From: Anaerolineae bacterium | Lineage (GTDB): Bacteria > Chloroflexota > Anaerolineae > Anaerolineales > Anaerolineaceae | Assembly (NCBI GenBank): GCA_013178095.1 | Contig: JABLXK010000013.1 | Location: 1-64,000, forward strand | Direction: 5' to 3' | DNA: 64,000 nt | Part shown: positions 42,698 through 52,434 of the stretch, piece after piece | Layout: each line of letters begins with the position of its first letter | Numbering within the stretch: position 1 is the stretch's first letter | Program-made: the position numbers and the translations under genes | Notes under the pieces: model-generated | The model's input: the letters and a program-made list of their open reading frames with translations, nothing else | What the model was told of the DNA's origin: nothing | Databases searched by the model: none

Positions 42698-44770
42698 TTA
42701 GAACATGTGGAATATCGCGATAATTGGGGCAAAGAGCGAGGAAACCAGCGACATAACCGTGATCAGAGTGTTCAATGACGGGCCGGCCGTATCTTTGAAA
42801 GGATCGCCAACCGTATCGCCCACCACGCCGGCTTTGTGCGCTTCGGAACCGACGCCGCCAAATTGGCCAGTCTCGATGTATTTCTTGGAATTGTCCCACA
42901 AACCACCGGCGTTCGCCATGAACAGCGCGAAGATCACGCCGGTAAAAATTGCACCGCCCAGAAAACCACCCAGAGCATCCGGGCCTAAAATGAAGCCAAC
43001 CAGCAAGGGTAATCCGACTGCCAGGAAGGCCGGGAGAATCAGGGACGATAAAGCCCCTTCAGCGGCCAGGCTGACGCATTTTTTGTAATCAGGCAAATCC
43101 TTGCCGGCCAGGATATCCGGATTCTCACGGAATTGTCTGCGGATTTCCTCGATCATGTCGAAAGCATTGTGGGTAACTGAAAGCATGGTCAAGGCGCTGA
43201 AGATCGGCGGAGTCATGGCGCCCAGTAATACGCCGGCAACCACCAGCGGGCTGCGCAGGCTGATATTCAATTCAATACCGCGGGCTTCAATCACTTCAGC
43301 ATAAGCCGCAAACAATGCCAGCACCGTCAGAGCCGCTGCGCTAATAGAAAAACCCTTGGTGATAGCTTTGGCGGTATTACCGGCTGAATCGAGCACATCT
43401 GCTTTTTCAATTACGTCGTGCTCCATGCCGGCCATTTCGGCAATACCGCGGGCATTATCCACAATCGGGCCGTAAGCATCGGCGGAAACGATCATGCCGC
43501 TGATCGCCAGCATACCAACAGCCGCAACGCCAATGCCGTAAATACCCGAAATAACACCGCTGGCTTCAGCGACGTTGTAAGCAATCAACATGGCAATTAC
43601 GATACCGATAATTGAAGGCAAAATACTGAGTAACCCATAGCTGAAACCAGTGATGATCGTGATCGCCGCCCCGGAGTTGGAGACTTTGGCAGTTTCTTTG
43701 ACAGGTTTGAAATCCTCGGAGGTAAAAAATTCAGTGGTGAATCCGATGACTACACCTGTGATCAGACCAACCAGGGCAGCCCAGAATGCGCTCATATCGT
43801 AACCGCCGGTGATCACCAGAACCGCGATCATCACGCCGAATATGATACATGTAAATACTGTGCCGAAATTTAGAGCATCGCCCGGTTTGCCATTTTTACC
43901 AACACGCACAAACTGGATACCAATCAATGAAGCAAAAATTCCGAGGATGCACAGAATCAGGGGGAAAACGGTATATTTCTGTCCAATTTCACCGCCCATG
44001 GCAGCGCCCAACAGCATGGCAGCCACAGTGCTGGCTACGTAGCTGTCGAAGATATCGGCTCCCATACCAGCCACATCACCAACGTTATCGCCTACATTAT
44101 CGGCAACCACCGCCGGATTGCGGGGATCGTCCTCAGGAATACCGACTTCAACTTTTCCTACCAGATCAGCCGCAATGTCAGCCGTTTTGGTGTAGATGCC
44201 GCCGCCGGCTTTTGCCAGCAGCGCCAGCGTGGAAGCTCCAAAGCTGAAGCCCAGCACCACTTCTGCATCTCCGGTTAGCAAATAGATCACACTCATGCCA
44301 ATGACTGCCAAACCAACCATTGCCAGGCCCATTACGGAACCGGCAAAGAAAGCAACCTTGAATCCTTTATTCAAATGTTCCGACACTGCAACTGCGCTGC
44401 GGACATTGGCTTGAACGGCCACTGTCATGCCCATGTAACCTGCAATGGCGGAACAGACGGCGCCGAAAACGAATACCAGAGCCATCTGAACACCATTGGC
44501 GGGATTGAAATCGACATGGCTGCTGCCAATTTGAGTCATATTGAAACTGAATACAATGGCAATAACCAGACCCAGAACGACTGCAACCAATGTCAGCGCG
44601 GAATAAAGACGTTTGAGATATGATGCTGCACCTTCCCGAATCCACCCTGCCACCTGCTGGGCTTTCTCCGAGCCGGCATCCTGGCGCATAACCCAGAAAT
44701 AGAGATAAACCGCCACGCCGACTGAAAGTAAACCCGACACAATTCCTACATACAACCAAGATTGAGCCAT
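42698..44770 (-). CDS. hppA: Membrane-bound proton-translocating pyrophosphatase
   Basis: A 690-residue, 16-helix ion pump that hydrolyses pyrophosphate. The substrate-binding [43 protein letters not shown] is intact, as is the second acidic cluster with [14 protein letters not shown] further on. The [10 protein letters not shown] segment carries Lys and Thr at the two positions that distinguish K+-independent from K+-dependent enzymes, so this is likely a K+-independent proton pump; the third residue of the usual GNTT is Ala here. ATG 44770 follows AAAGAGG. Monocistronic with a strong terminator. Confidence 0.95.
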   Translation of the reverse strand: MAQSWLYVGIVSGLLSVGVAVYLYFWVMRQDAGSEKAQQVAGWIREGAASYLKRLYSALTLVAVVLGLVIAIVFSFNMTQIGSSHVDFNPANGVQMALVFVFGAVCSAIAGYMGMTVAVQANVRSAVAVSEHLNKGFKVAFFAGSVMGLAMVGLAVIGMSVIYLLTGDAEVVLGFSFGASTLALLAKAGGGIYTKTADIAADLVGKVEVGIPEDDPRNPAVVADNVGDNVGDVAGMGADIFDSYVASTVAAMLLGAAMGGEIGQKYTVFPLILCILGIFASLIGIQFVRVGKNGKPGDALNFGTVFTCIIFGVMIAVLVITGGYDMSAFWAALVGLITGVVIGFTTEFFTSEDFKPVKETAKVSNSGAAITIITGFSYGLLSILPSIIGIVIAMLIAYNVAEASGVISGIYGIGVAAVGMLAISGMIVSADAYGPIVDNARGIAEMAGMEHDVIEKADVLDSAGNTAKAITKGFSISAAALTVLALFAAYAEVIEARGIELNISLRSPLVVAGVLLGAMTPPIFSALTMLSVTHNAFDMIEEIRRQFRENPDILAGKDLPDYKKCVSLAAEGALSSLILPAFLAVGLPLLVGFILGPDALGGFLGGAIFTGVIFALFMANAGGLWDNSKKYIETGQFGGVGSEAHKAGVVGDTVGDPFKDTAGPSLNTLITVMSLVSSLFAPIIAIFHMF

Positions 44771-44886
44771 ATAAATACCTCTTTCGAATAAGAAGTTTTG
44801 TCTTAAGCCATACTTCACCCTTCTGGAATAACCAGCAAAATTTAAACCGTCTTGATGAAAGTCGATTGACTAGCTACTTGCTAATT

Positions 44887-45651
44887 TCAACTCGTGGCTG
44901 ATCGCCACCACCGGTAATATTTATCCACCAGGGTTTTTTCGTCTGGTAACGGGAAATATAGCAATGTCTTTGAATTGCCGACGAAAAACCCATTCTTGAT
45001 CATCCTGAATGGCAGAATTCCCGACGGAAGCCGATCAACCATTTTTGTATTAATTGCTTTTGTTCGGATGCCTTTCAGACAGCCACGAATATGTTCAATA
45101 TTGGCATAAGGAAGATCACCCACTTCAGCATTCACGGGATCCTTCGCCAGATCATCCAGCCGCAACTCGGTGAAACATATCGCCGGTAATTTGATCAGGC
45201 TGGTAGGATTCTTGACAATCAACTCATAGAATGCCTGCGGGCCAAGTGTACTGACGACTAATGGGGTTACCGGAGAGACTTCGCGATATAAATGCAATTC
45301 ATCTCCGTTCGTAGGAAATTGAGCACTGGGATCAATTCCGAGTGTGCGTCCGTCCTGGGTGGTCAGGTTGAGACGTTGAATTGAGTCTAGCGGAACATTT
45401 TCCAGCACACGATAAACTGAGATATAAATCGAGCGTTTAGGAGATCCATCTTCATGCGGGACACAGCGCTTGATTGCTTCGTCCACTTGAAAGCCACTTC
45501 CGCGAAATTGCGGATCGATTTCAAAAAAAATCGCCTGTCCCCGCGACTTTTTTTCTGATCCGACTGCATAGTAAGCACCAAATTCTTCCGGGGAAAGCAT
45601 GGAAGCAATCAGTGCCTCAGGGATAAGGGATAAATATAAGTGAACAGCCAT
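44887..45651 (-). CDS. Conserved protein of unknown function, 254 residues
   Basis: I do not recognise the family. The product begins MAVHLYLSLIPEALIASMLSPEEFGAYYAVGSEKKSR, has no signal peptide or transmembrane helix and shows an alpha/beta composition. ATG 45651 follows a strong AGGAGGTTTAAC. Its neighbour 45897-46475 is also unknown. The upstream region has a short AT-rich palindrome but no clear promoter. Confidence 0.75.
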   Translation of the reverse strand: MAVHLYLSLIPEALIASMLSPEEFGAYYAVGSEKKSRGQAIFFEIDPQFRGSGFQVDEAIKRCVPHEDGSPKRSIYISVYRVLENVPLDSIQRLNLTTQDGRTLGIDPSAQFPTNGDELHLYREVSPVTPLVVSTLGPQAFYELIVKNPTSLIKLPAICFTELRLDDLAKDPVNAEVGDLPYANIEHIRGCLKGIRTKAINTKMVDRLPSGILPFRMIKNGFFVGNSKTLLYFPLPDEKTLVDKYYRWWRSATS

Positions 45652-45896
45652 GTTAAACCTCCTTTCTGTTAAATATAGACCATTTCTGGAATTAAGACAA
45701 ATTGTGAGCATTATACTCCCAATTTTTTGGGAATTTCTTGGCATTCTGCAAAATTTGGGAAAAATAACTTAAAGTTATAAATTAAACAATGCCCTGGTTT
45801 TTCAGAAAGACAACACGGATACCTGGCTCCGACCTTTTTTTTGATTTTGTAAAAATGGATTGTTCGTTTTCAAGCTCAACAATGCTATTAGAGCAT

Positions 45897-46475
45897 CTAC
45901 ACAGGCGTGAGCACACTTAAAAACTCTCTCAGTAGTAATCGATAGGCAGGTTGGTACGATTTTCTATAATTTTCTGAATGATGAACAGGGGGAAACTGAT
46001 TGCGCTTTAACCAATTATCGAATGCATCCACCTCATCAATCGGAAATTTGATCCACTTTTTATCACGGCAAATCTTTTCAAAGGTCTCCCAACTCGATTT
46101 CAGGTTTTCCAGACTGCCCTCATACAGGGTAGTTGTCCAGTAGCTCAATGTCAGCAGTTGGGTAATCTGCCCCTCGCGTGCTTTAAAGGGTGCCAGGTAA
46201 AACCGAACAATGCGCCCATCCGGCCGGATGTTTTCCCAAATGGGGATGGAATCATCCGCTTTTACCGATTGCCATTCATTTGACAGGTCATCTTCGAAAT
46301 CTTTAAATGAATCCTGAAAATGTTCCGAACCCATAGCGCCCTGGTAAAGCAACTTATAAACATCCTGAACGCTCATTTGCGGATAGCGATTGGCATGGGT
46401 GACTAACAACTTGAAAACTTCGGAGTTGGAACGCCAAAGATTGCCGAATTTCAAGTCGCCGATTATCACTGCCAT
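45897..46475 (-). CDS. Conserved protein of unknown function, 192 residues
   Basis: A soluble product beginning MAVIIGDLKFGNLWRSNSEVFKLLV, with SVQDVYKLLYQGAMGSEHFQD and IWENIRPDGRIVRFYLAPFKA. No domain recognised. It starts with ATG 46475 behind AGCGAGAAGTAG. The downstream 245 bases up to the next gene contain no convincing feature. Confidence 0.75.
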   Translation of the reverse strand: MAVIIGDLKFGNLWRSNSEVFKLLVTHANRYPQMSVQDVYKLLYQGAMGSEHFQDSFKDFEDDLSNEWQSVKADDSIPIWENIRPDGRIVRFYLAPFKAREGQITQLLTLSYWTTTLYEGSLENLKSSWETFEKICRDKKWIKFPIDEVDAFDNWLKRNQFPPVHHSENYRKSYQPAYRLLLREFLSVLTPV

Positions 46476-46500
46476 GGTCTACTTCTCGCTAATAAGAATA

Positions 46501-46533
46501 TTGCCCGCATTCATTTTACATAATGTCGGGCAA
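46501..46533 (-). terminator. Possible terminator of the PadR-linked MFS gene
   Basis: TTGCCCG...CGGGCAA stem with a ~19-base loop, 31 bases after the MFS stop. Moderate stem, weak T-run. Confidence 0.5.
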
Positions 46534-46563
46534 GTATTTCAACTCAAAAAGTCATTTCTCAAT

Positions 46564-47805
46564 TTATAAGGTGTAATCACCTGCAGTTGATTTGGACGGT
46601 TTCCATAGAATGAACAAGATCACTGCAATTAAAGCAAGCGTAGCGCCGAATAGAAACGGGGCGGAAGGGCCAAAGCCCCGCCATCCCCCGGTGCCTTCCC
46701 AGAGGATACCGGCAATCAGGGAGGCCGGAAAATCGATAATTCCGAGGATAGCGTTATAGGTACCGTAAGCCGTTCCGCGTAATTCCTCAGTGACAAGATC
46801 GGCTACCATAGCTTTAGCAGTGCCGTAAGCCATACCGTAATAAAGCCCATACACGATATACAGCATCCAGATCTGCCATGCCTGGCTGACCAACCCAAAA
46901 CCTAAATACACCAGGGCATACACAAGCCAACCGCCGATAATTACATTCCGTCGCCCAATCTTATCGGAAAGCGATCCGGCCGGGGTTGAAACCAGCGTAT
47001 AAACCAGGTTGAAGATTGCCAATAAAGCCAATATGCCTAACACGCTGATGCCTCGTTCCTGGGCGCGCAGGATCAGGAACGCGTCTGATGAATTACCCAG
47101 GTCGAAGATCCCTACGATGACCATAAACGTCATAAAGGGTTTCCCAAGGGACTTGAACGCGAATTTCGGCGCAGCTTGCTGGGAAGTTGGCTTGATTTCC
47201 TTAACGCCGACCATCAACGCGATGACCGCCAGGAAAGCCGGAATCAGGCTTACTAAAACTATCGTGCGAAAAGTCGCTCGCCCCAGTTCGAGGTTGGATG
47301 CCTGTGCCAGCCAAACCAGCAGCAACGCGATCAGAATCCCGATCATGGCGCCGGCGGTATCAGCTGCACGATGAAAACCGAAAGCCATCCCGCGTTTTTC
47401 TTCCGATATTGAATCCGCCACCAGCGCATCGCGCGGTGCGGTGCGCACACCCTTGCCGACCCGATCCACCCAACGCACACCGGCCACCCAGCTCCAGGAA
47501 TCGGCAAAATAGAAGAATGGTTTTGCCAGCGCAGACATGGCATAACCAGCCACAGCCAGCCATTTGCGCGCCCTCAGTTTATCAGAAAGCCATCCGGAAA
47601 AGATTTTGAGTATGCTGGCTGTTGATTCAGCCACCCCTTCAATTAAACCGATGATGTCGGTCTTTACTCCCAGGACATTTGAGAGAAACAGCGGCAAAAC
47701 ATTGATGACCATTTCGCTGGAAATGTCCATAAAAAAACTGGTCAGTCCTACCGCCTGGATGTTGCGCGGAAGGCCTTTAATTTGTTCAATATTCTTTTTC
47801 ATTAA
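46564..47805 (-). CDS. MFS transporter, probable drug or metabolite exporter
   Basis: A 413-residue, 12-helix MFS protein: INVLPLFLSNVLG, GRIG/DRVGKGVRTAPRDALVADS (a DHA1-type cytoplasmic motif), and SLSDKIGRRNVIIGGW. Coupled to the PadR-type gene upstream by a ~20-base overlap, which suggests that the regulator controls export of a toxic compound. Start choice between two ATGs (47805 and 47799) is not certain; GAGGAAAATAGAA favours 47805. Confidence 0.85.
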   Translation of the reverse strand, partial: LMKKNIEQIKGLPRNIQAVGLTSFFMDISSEMVINVLPLFLSNVLGVKTDIIGLIEGVAESTASILKIFSGWLSDKLRARKWLAVAGYAMSALAKPFFYFADSWSWVAGVRWVDRVGKGVRTAPRDALVADSISEEKRGMAFGFHRAADTAGAMIGILIALLLVWLAQASNLELGRATFRTIVLVSLIPAFLAVIALMVGVKEIKPTSQQAAPKFAFKSLGKPFMTFMVIVGIFDLGNSSDAFLILRAQERGISVLGILALLAIFNLVYTLVSTPAGSLSDKIGRRNVIIGGWLVYALVYLGFGLVSQAWQIWMLYIVYGLYYGMAYGTAKAMVADLVTEELRGTAYGTYNAILGIIDFPASLIAGILWEGTGGWRGFGPSAPFLFGATLALIAVILFILWKPSKSTAGDYTL

Positions 47806-48124
47806 CATTTCTATTTTCCTCATCGATTTCTTCAATCAATTCTTTTGCTTGTTGTCTGGCTTTGTCCAACAGGTCTTTCCCGTAACCTGTTATTTCGTAG
47901 CACCTTCGACGTTTTCCGTTTACCACCCTGGTCTTGCTGAGGAGAAGACCATCCTTTTCAAGACCATGCAATATAGGGTACAGGGTTCCTGGTCCGACAT
48001 TATATCCATGCCGGGCCAGCTCGATCATTAAGGCACTTCCAAAAACAGATTCCTGGTTGGCATGAAACAGGATATGGATACGGATAAACCCGATAAACAA
48101 ATCTCGCAAAATTTTTGTATTCAT
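47786..48124 (-). CDS. PadR-family transcriptional regulator
   Basis: A 112-residue winged-helix regulator: ILFHANQESVFGSALMIEL, GYNVGPGTLYPILHGLEKDGLL and RRRCYEITGYGKDLL, the PadR pattern. It probably represses its own gene and the MFS transporter and responds to the transported compound. No clear Shine-Dalgarno precedes ATG 48124, so initiation may be leaderless or weak. Confidence 0.92.
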   Translation of the reverse strand: MNTKILRDLFIGFIRIHILFHANQESVFGSALMIELARHGYNVGPGTLYPILHGLEKDGLLLSKTRVVNGKRRRCYEITGYGKDLLDKARQQAKELIEEIDEENRNVNEKEY

Positions 48125-48134
48125 TGTCTTTGTT

Positions 48135-48164
48135 ATATCGTTTCACGATATCGTTATTCGATAT
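48135..48164. promoter_or_regulatory. PadR-type operator candidate
   Basis: ATATCGT-ttc-ACGATAT (48135-48151) is a perfect inverted repeat, followed by ATATCG-5-CGATAT (48148-48164), overlapping the second. It lies just upstream of the PadR gene, where self-repression would occur. Confidence 0.6.
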
Positions 48165-48264
48165 TATATTCTAAAAAAAAGAAAATATCAACCTGAAAAA
48201 AAACTATTTCTGAAATTTATCGTATTTCAAATATACTAATTTAGAACAAAAAGAAGGAGTTACC

Positions 48265-48624
48265 ATGAAATTGCTAATCCGTTGGTTGGTCACCAGCGCC
48301 GCTTTGTTCGCCGCAGCCTACCTTGTTCCAGGTATCCGCGTGGAAGATCCCGAGGCCTGGAAGGTATACCTCATCATGGCCTTAGTTTTGGGTTTGGTGA
48401 ACGCCCTGGTGCGGCCGCTGCTGAGCGTTCTATCCTGCCCATTGATCATCCTGACGCTCGGGGTATTTATTCTGGTGATCAATGCCGTTTCTTTCCTGAT
48501 TGCCGCCCGCGTCGCGGAATCGTTGGGCATCGGTTTTTATGTCGATGGTTTTGGAGCGGCTTTCCTGGGTTCGCTGGTGGTCAGCGCTGTTTCGGTGATT
48601 TTCAACCTGGCGCTAAAAGACTAA
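48265..48624 (+). CDS. YvlD-like (phage holin family 4) small membrane protein
   Basis: A 119-residue membrane protein with four helices, of the YvlD/phage-holin-4 superfamily: MKLLIRWLVTSAALFAAAYLVPG, ALVLGLVNALVRPLL, and FLGSLVVSAVSVIFNLALKD. Not a lysis holin by itself. Starts with ATG 48265 behind AAGAAGGAGTTACC. Monocistronic, convergent to the next gene. Confidence 0.9.
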   Translation: MKLLIRWLVTSAALFAAAYLVPGIRVEDPEAWKVYLIMALVLGLVNALVRPLLSVLSCPLIILTLGVFILVINAVSFLIAARVAESLGIGFYVDGFGAAFLGSLVVSAVSVIFNLALKD

Positions 48625-48641
48625 TATCTCGATATACATTG

Positions 48642-48669
48642 ACCAGGAAGAATAGTGATTCTTCCTGGT
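48642..48669. terminator. Bidirectional terminator between convergent genes
   Basis: ACCAGGAAGAAT pairs perfectly with ATTCTTCCTGGT around a 4-base loop; it separates the YvlD-like and GNAT genes. Confidence 0.85.
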
Positions 48670-48676
48670 TATTTTG

Positions 48677-49807
48677 TTAAAGCGCCAGCCGGTAAACCTG
48701 GTAACGCTTATACACTTTGGCGCCGATCCTCTCAGCCAGGGCGGGCGTGCGCGGATTATCATCCGAAGTGATGGATAAATCCACCCATTCATAGCCGGCG
48801 GCGATCAAGCGTTTGGCCATCTCTGCGAACAACAAGATGGCAATCCCCGTTCCCCAGTATTCAGGCAACACCAGTACGCTTTTTATGGAAGCGCTTTTCA
48901 CTTTTTGGCGCGAATACCAGGCAGCTTTCAGATAATCCCAGGGATACCGCAGCCCGTTGAGGTGCGCCAGGATTTCGTTCATGTTCGGGATTGCCGGGAA
49001 AAAGCCAACTGTTTTGCCATGGTCTTCCGCGAACAGGATCAGTTCAGGATCCGCCAATTCGACAAAAGGCGCCATCAATTCCTGCAATGCTTCCGGCTGC
49101 CAGGGTTCAAAACCCGGCAAATGTTGCAGGCAGGGATTGATCAATTCATAAACAAGGTTGACCTCATCTTTCCAGTGCGCCATGTCAGCGGAACGAATAG
49201 TGAATTTTTTTCTTTCCCGAACCCGATCAGCGTACTGGATGATCTCTTGAAGATCCTTCAGACCGCTGGTCAGATCCCGGGCAAATGCCAGGTTTTGGCC
49301 TCGCGCCGGTTTGAAACCGTAATTCTCGATATACCCCTGGTAATAATCGGCTGTATGGCCACACATGATCGCCGGCTGGCGTTCCCGTCCACCCACCAGA
49401 ACGCCGTAAGCATCTTCGTAGTCGAGGTTGAAAGGACCATACAAGCTGTTCAGATCATGTTGTTTGGCCCACATTGAAGCGTGATCAAGCAAAGACCGGC
49501 CGACTTCTTCATCTTCTATGGATTCATAAAAACCGAAAACACATTCCTTTTTATTCACCGCTTGATTGGCTTTATGATCGATTGCAGTGCAGATGGTTCC
49601 CACCGGTCTGCCAGCTCTCCAGGCTATAAAGCACTCGGCTGTTCCATGTTTAAAAAATGGGCCGGTGTCCGGATTCAGCGCCTTCATACGGTCGGGCAGC
49701 AATGGCGGAACCCAAAGGGGATCATCCCGGTAAATTTTCCAAGGGAAAGTGGCAAACAATCGCAATTCCCTGCGATTGGAAACCCGGCGGATGTCCAACG
49801 TCTCCAT
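48677..49807 (-). CDS. GNAT-fold acetyltransferase-like protein, 376 residues
   Basis: The N-terminal half (about residues 1-200) is not recognised but contains DLNSLYGPFNLDYEDAYGVLVGG. The C-terminal part has the GNAT acetyl-CoA pattern LVLPEYWGTGIAILLFAEM and ends with SDDNPRTPALAERIGAKVY. Its ATG sits 2 bases after the stop of the GPH transporter gene, so the two are coupled. Role unknown. Confidence 0.75.
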   Translation of the reverse strand: METLDIRRVSNRRELRLFATFPWKIYRDDPLWVPPLLPDRMKALNPDTGPFFKHGTAECFIAWRAGRPVGTICTAIDHKANQAVNKKECVFGFYESIEDEEVGRSLLDHASMWAKQHDLNSLYGPFNLDYEDAYGVLVGGRERQPAIMCGHTADYYQGYIENYGFKPARGQNLAFARDLTSGLKDLQEIIQYADRVRERKKFTIRSADMAHWKDEVNLVYELINPCLQHLPGFEPWQPEALQELMAPFVELADPELILFAEDHGKTVGFFPAIPNMNEILAHLNGLRYPWDYLKAAWYSRQKVKSASIKSVLVLPEYWGTGIAILLFAEMAKRLIAAGYEWVDLSITSDDNPRTPALAERIGAKVYKRYQVYRLAL

Positions 49808-49808
49808 G

Positions 49809-51158
49809 TTAAGCCTTTTCACGCCGCGCTTCCAATTCCGCCACGATCGAGGTGAATTGTTCACGGCCCAGCGGATATTTCACAGCAAAAATGATCCCGA
49901 TGGAAAGCAGAATAGCCGGGATCGGTCCAACCAACATGCGAATTCCCAACACAGCGCTTGGCGGCTGTTGAAGCGCGTTCGCCTGGTAATGGGTTAATTG
50001 CAGCATGACGCCCACCAAAGGGATCGCAATTGAAGATGCAATTTTCTGCATGAGCGTGATCAGGCTGTAGAAAACACCTTCATGTCTTTCGCCGGTTCTA
50101 TATTCATCCCACTCAATTGCATCGGGTATGATGGACCAGGGCAGCACATGCGCCGCGCTAACTCCAATACCGGCCATGACGCACAGAAAATAGATAACCG
50201 GTTGAGACACACTTGGACCGACCGTGATCAGCACAATCTGCACCGTAGCCCAAAACCCAATCCCGATGGCATAAGCAATCCTCTTGTTGATCTTACGGGA
50301 GGTGTATTCCCAGAAAGGCAGAGCAATAATCGCCGTGACGAAGATCAAAGCCATCAGCAAATCGCTTTGAGCTTCCAGCCCCAATGCATATTTGATAAAA
50401 AACAGCAAAGTCGTCTGTAGGATATCCATGCATACCCATGTCAGCAAGTAGATAACGGCGCTGAAAACGAAGGGCCGGTTTTTTAGGGCCGCCTTAAGTG
50501 AGTCGAGCATTTTCGGTTTTTCTTGCGCAATAAAAACTGCGTTTTCGCGGGTATTGAAGAAAACCAGCCAAAGAGGCAGGGCGCTGGCAACCCCGAAGAT
50601 AACCGCCATCGTCATTACTTTTCCGGCACTCTGGGGGGTGAATGTGCCGATGATCATCATCGGCACGGTGAAAGCCAGCAAACTTCCGAAAATGGAAAAG
50701 AACATTCGGTAAGAGGTCAACGACGTTCGCTCATCATAATTTTCCGTCAATTCCGGGGTGAGCGCGAAATACGGCATGTAAACAAAAGTAGCGGCAGCAT
50801 CGAACAGCACGTATGCCACGGAATAATACGCCGCCAACGCCACCTGGCTCTCAAGGGGAGGCCGGTACCACATCAACATGAATGCCAGGGCAAAAGGCAG
50901 CGCGCCGAACAGCAGGAACGGCCTGCGCCGGCCCCAGCGGGAGCGCGTGCGGTCGGAGATATGCCCGATGAGCGGGTCATTCAGATAATCCCACGTTCGA
51001 CCGATCAGAATGGCAATCCCTGCCACTGCCGGCGCAATACCCACTACATCGGTCAGGAAAAAGAGGAAATACGCGCCAATTATCGTAGTTGTCAGACTGA
51101 AACCCAAATCCCCCGAACCATAAATAATCTTTGCCGCACGAGAAAGGTTTTTTTTCAT
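49809..51158 (-). CDS. GPH-type sugar:cation symporter (MFS)
   Basis: A 449-residue, 12-helix protein of the glycoside-pentoside-hexuronide:cation family. Seen: the family N-terminus KIIYGSGDLGFSLTTTIIGAYFLFFLTDVVG, GRTWDYLNDPLIGHISDRTRSRWGRRRPFLLFG (with its two charged motif pairs), and a second loop WTTREN-like region. It likely imports a glycoside or related sugar with Na+ or H+. ATG 51158 follows GCGAGG; the upstream TTG start is less likely. Confidence 0.9.
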   Translation of the reverse strand: MKKNLSRAAKIIYGSGDLGFSLTTTIIGAYFLFFLTDVVGIAPAVAGIAILIGRTWDYLNDPLIGHISDRTRSRWGRRRPFLLFGALPFALAFMLMWYRPPLESQVALAAYYSVAYVLFDAAATFVYMPYFALTPELTENYDERTSLTSYRMFFSIFGSLLAFTVPMMIIGTFTPQSAGKVMTMAVIFGVASALPLWLVFFNTRENAVFIAQEKPKMLDSLKAALKNRPFVFSAVIYLLTWVCMDILQTTLLFFIKYALGLEAQSDLLMALIFVTAIIALPFWEYTSRKINKRIAYAIGIGFWATVQIVLITVGPSVSQPVIYFLCVMAGIGVSAAHVLPWSIIPDAIEWDEYRTGERHEGVFYSLITLMQKIASSIAIPLVGVMLQLTHYQANALQQPPSAVLGIRMLVGPIPAILLSIGIIFAVKYPLGREQFTSIVAELEARREKA

Positions 51159-51446
51159 TCGCAATCCTCGCTGTCCATTATTCAGTCGATTTTATCAAAC
51201 AATTGAATTTTTGAAGCCACCTTTGAAGCCACCCTTTTGATTAAATCAAGTACGTTGAGGTTGTGGAAACAAGCCCTCCGAACCATTACCTCACCTCTAG
51301 GTGCCCTGCCCCCTTCCCCTTTGAGGGGGCAGGAGTGTCTGGTGGATATGGATGACAATAGCGATTTTCCTGTATAGGAAAATAATTCGCTGAACGCCGC
51401 TGCCGATATACAGGAGTTTTTTTGTTTTAGTTGGAAGGAAGAAAAA
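51159..51446. other. Divergent intergenic region
   Basis: 288 bases between divergent genes. No gene is seen. It contains a repeated TGAAGCCACC (about 51211 and 51223) and a G/C-rich hairpin CTGCCCCCT...AGGGGGCAG at about 51305-51331. Promoters for both genes must lie here. Confidence 0.5.
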
Positions 51447-52034
51447 TTGATTTTGTTGATTGCGATCCTGGCAGGTGTATTGTTCGGCTTCTTGCGAGCC
51501 AAATTCAATCATGCCGCCTACCAATCTCTTGAGATCAAGCACATCTGGCTGGTTTTAGCAGCTTATCTACCCCAGTTCTTCATGTTTTTTCTTCCCTCCA
51601 CGCGAAGTTCAATACCCGCCATCTGGGTTTCCATCCTACTGGTTGCCTCGCAGGTATTGTTGTTAATTTTTATTTGGATCAACCGGAAAATTCCGGGAGG
51701 GTGGTTAATGGGACTCGGATTGTTGCTGAACTTTCTGGTAATTGCTTTGAATGGGGGCATGATGCCGCTCACCCCCGAAAACGCAGCCCATCTGCTGCCC
51801 AAAGGAAGCACGATCACGCTCACGTTGGGCGAAAGGGTGGGAAGCACCAAAGACATTCTGCTGGAGAAATCTCAAACCCGGTTGTGGTTCCTTGGAGATA
51901 TTTTCCTGCTGCCGGAATGGCTGCATTACCCCTTAGCTTTCAGCCCCGGTGACGTGCTCTTAAGCCTGGGCGTTTTTTGGTTGTTTTGGGAATTGGGGAG
52001 TCCCAACAAGAAACTGGAGGCAATACCCGCATGA
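51447..52034 (+). CDS. DUF5317-like membrane protein
   Basis: A 195-residue membrane protein with about five helices and the NGGMMPLTPE motif (about residue 100) that I associate with DUF5317, a family of unknown function in Chloroflexota and actinobacteria. TTG 51447 is used, behind GGAAGGAAG. It opens the small-peptide locus and is coupled to the next gene by an ATGA overlap. Confidence 0.8.
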   Translation: MILLIAILAGVLFGFLRAKFNHAAYQSLEIKHIWLVLAAYLPQFFMFFLPSTRSSIPAIWVSILLVASQVLLLIFIWINRKIPGGWLMGLGLLLNFLVIALNGGMMPLTPENAAHLLPKGSTITLTLGERVGSTKDILLEKSQTRLWFLGDIFLLPEWLHYPLAFSPGDVLLSLGVFWLFWELGSPNKKLEAIPA

Positions 52035-52276
52035 CAACCATCATAAATCCTCATATTATCCGGGATCCGAACCGCCGGATAAAGCGCAACCCGGTCGAAC
52101 GTCCTGAAGCCCTTGTCCATCATAAGCATTTGCGTGACTTTCCGGATCCGGGAGCTTCATTCTTTTTCAGAAAAAACAACGCCGTTCATTCAGTCAGTAT
52201 CAGGGAAAAAGAAAGTTCCACGGTACGGGTGTCAACCAATCTGAAAGATTTTGCCAACCAGTTGGCCATTATATAG
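52031..52276 (+). CDS. 81-residue protein of the small-peptide locus
   Basis: The product starts MTTIINPHIIRDPNRRIKRN and has no Cys and no hydrophobic segment. Its last ~15 residues (STNLKDFANQLAII) resemble the last residues of the Os1348-like protein encoded at 52753 (ATSLAEFAAQLSRI). ATG overlaps the stop of the upstream gene (ATGA). Function unknown; may be a degenerate relative. Confidence 0.65.
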   Translation: MTTIINPHIIRDPNRRIKRNPVERPEALVHHKHLRDFPDPGASFFFRKNNAVHSVSIREKESSTVRVSTNLKDFANQLAII

Positions 52277-52302
52277 AAAGGGAGGGAACAGAACGAGAAC
52301 GC

Positions 52303-52434
52303 ATGTCATGTCTTGAAATGTTGATTACTCAACGCATCTGCCCCGCTAAAAAATGCTCATCTTGGCGCGGTACTTGCATTAAAGAGGGAAGTCTAAATTT
52401 ACAAGTGATTGAAAAAACAGGAGATTTGAAATGA
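52303..52434 (+). CDS. Possible 43-residue Cys-containing peptide
   Basis: An in-frame ORF of 43 codons with four Cys (residues 3, 13, 18, 25; pattern C-x9-C-x4-C-x6-C) whose stop TGA overlaps the ATG of the first 28-residue repeat gene (ATGA), suggesting translational coupling. The nearest GGAGG is 17 bases upstream, which is far, so initiation is doubtful. No family recognised. It could also be a chance frame. Confidence 0.4.
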   Translation: MSCLEMLITQRICPAKKCSSWRGTCIKEGSLNLQVIEKTGDLK

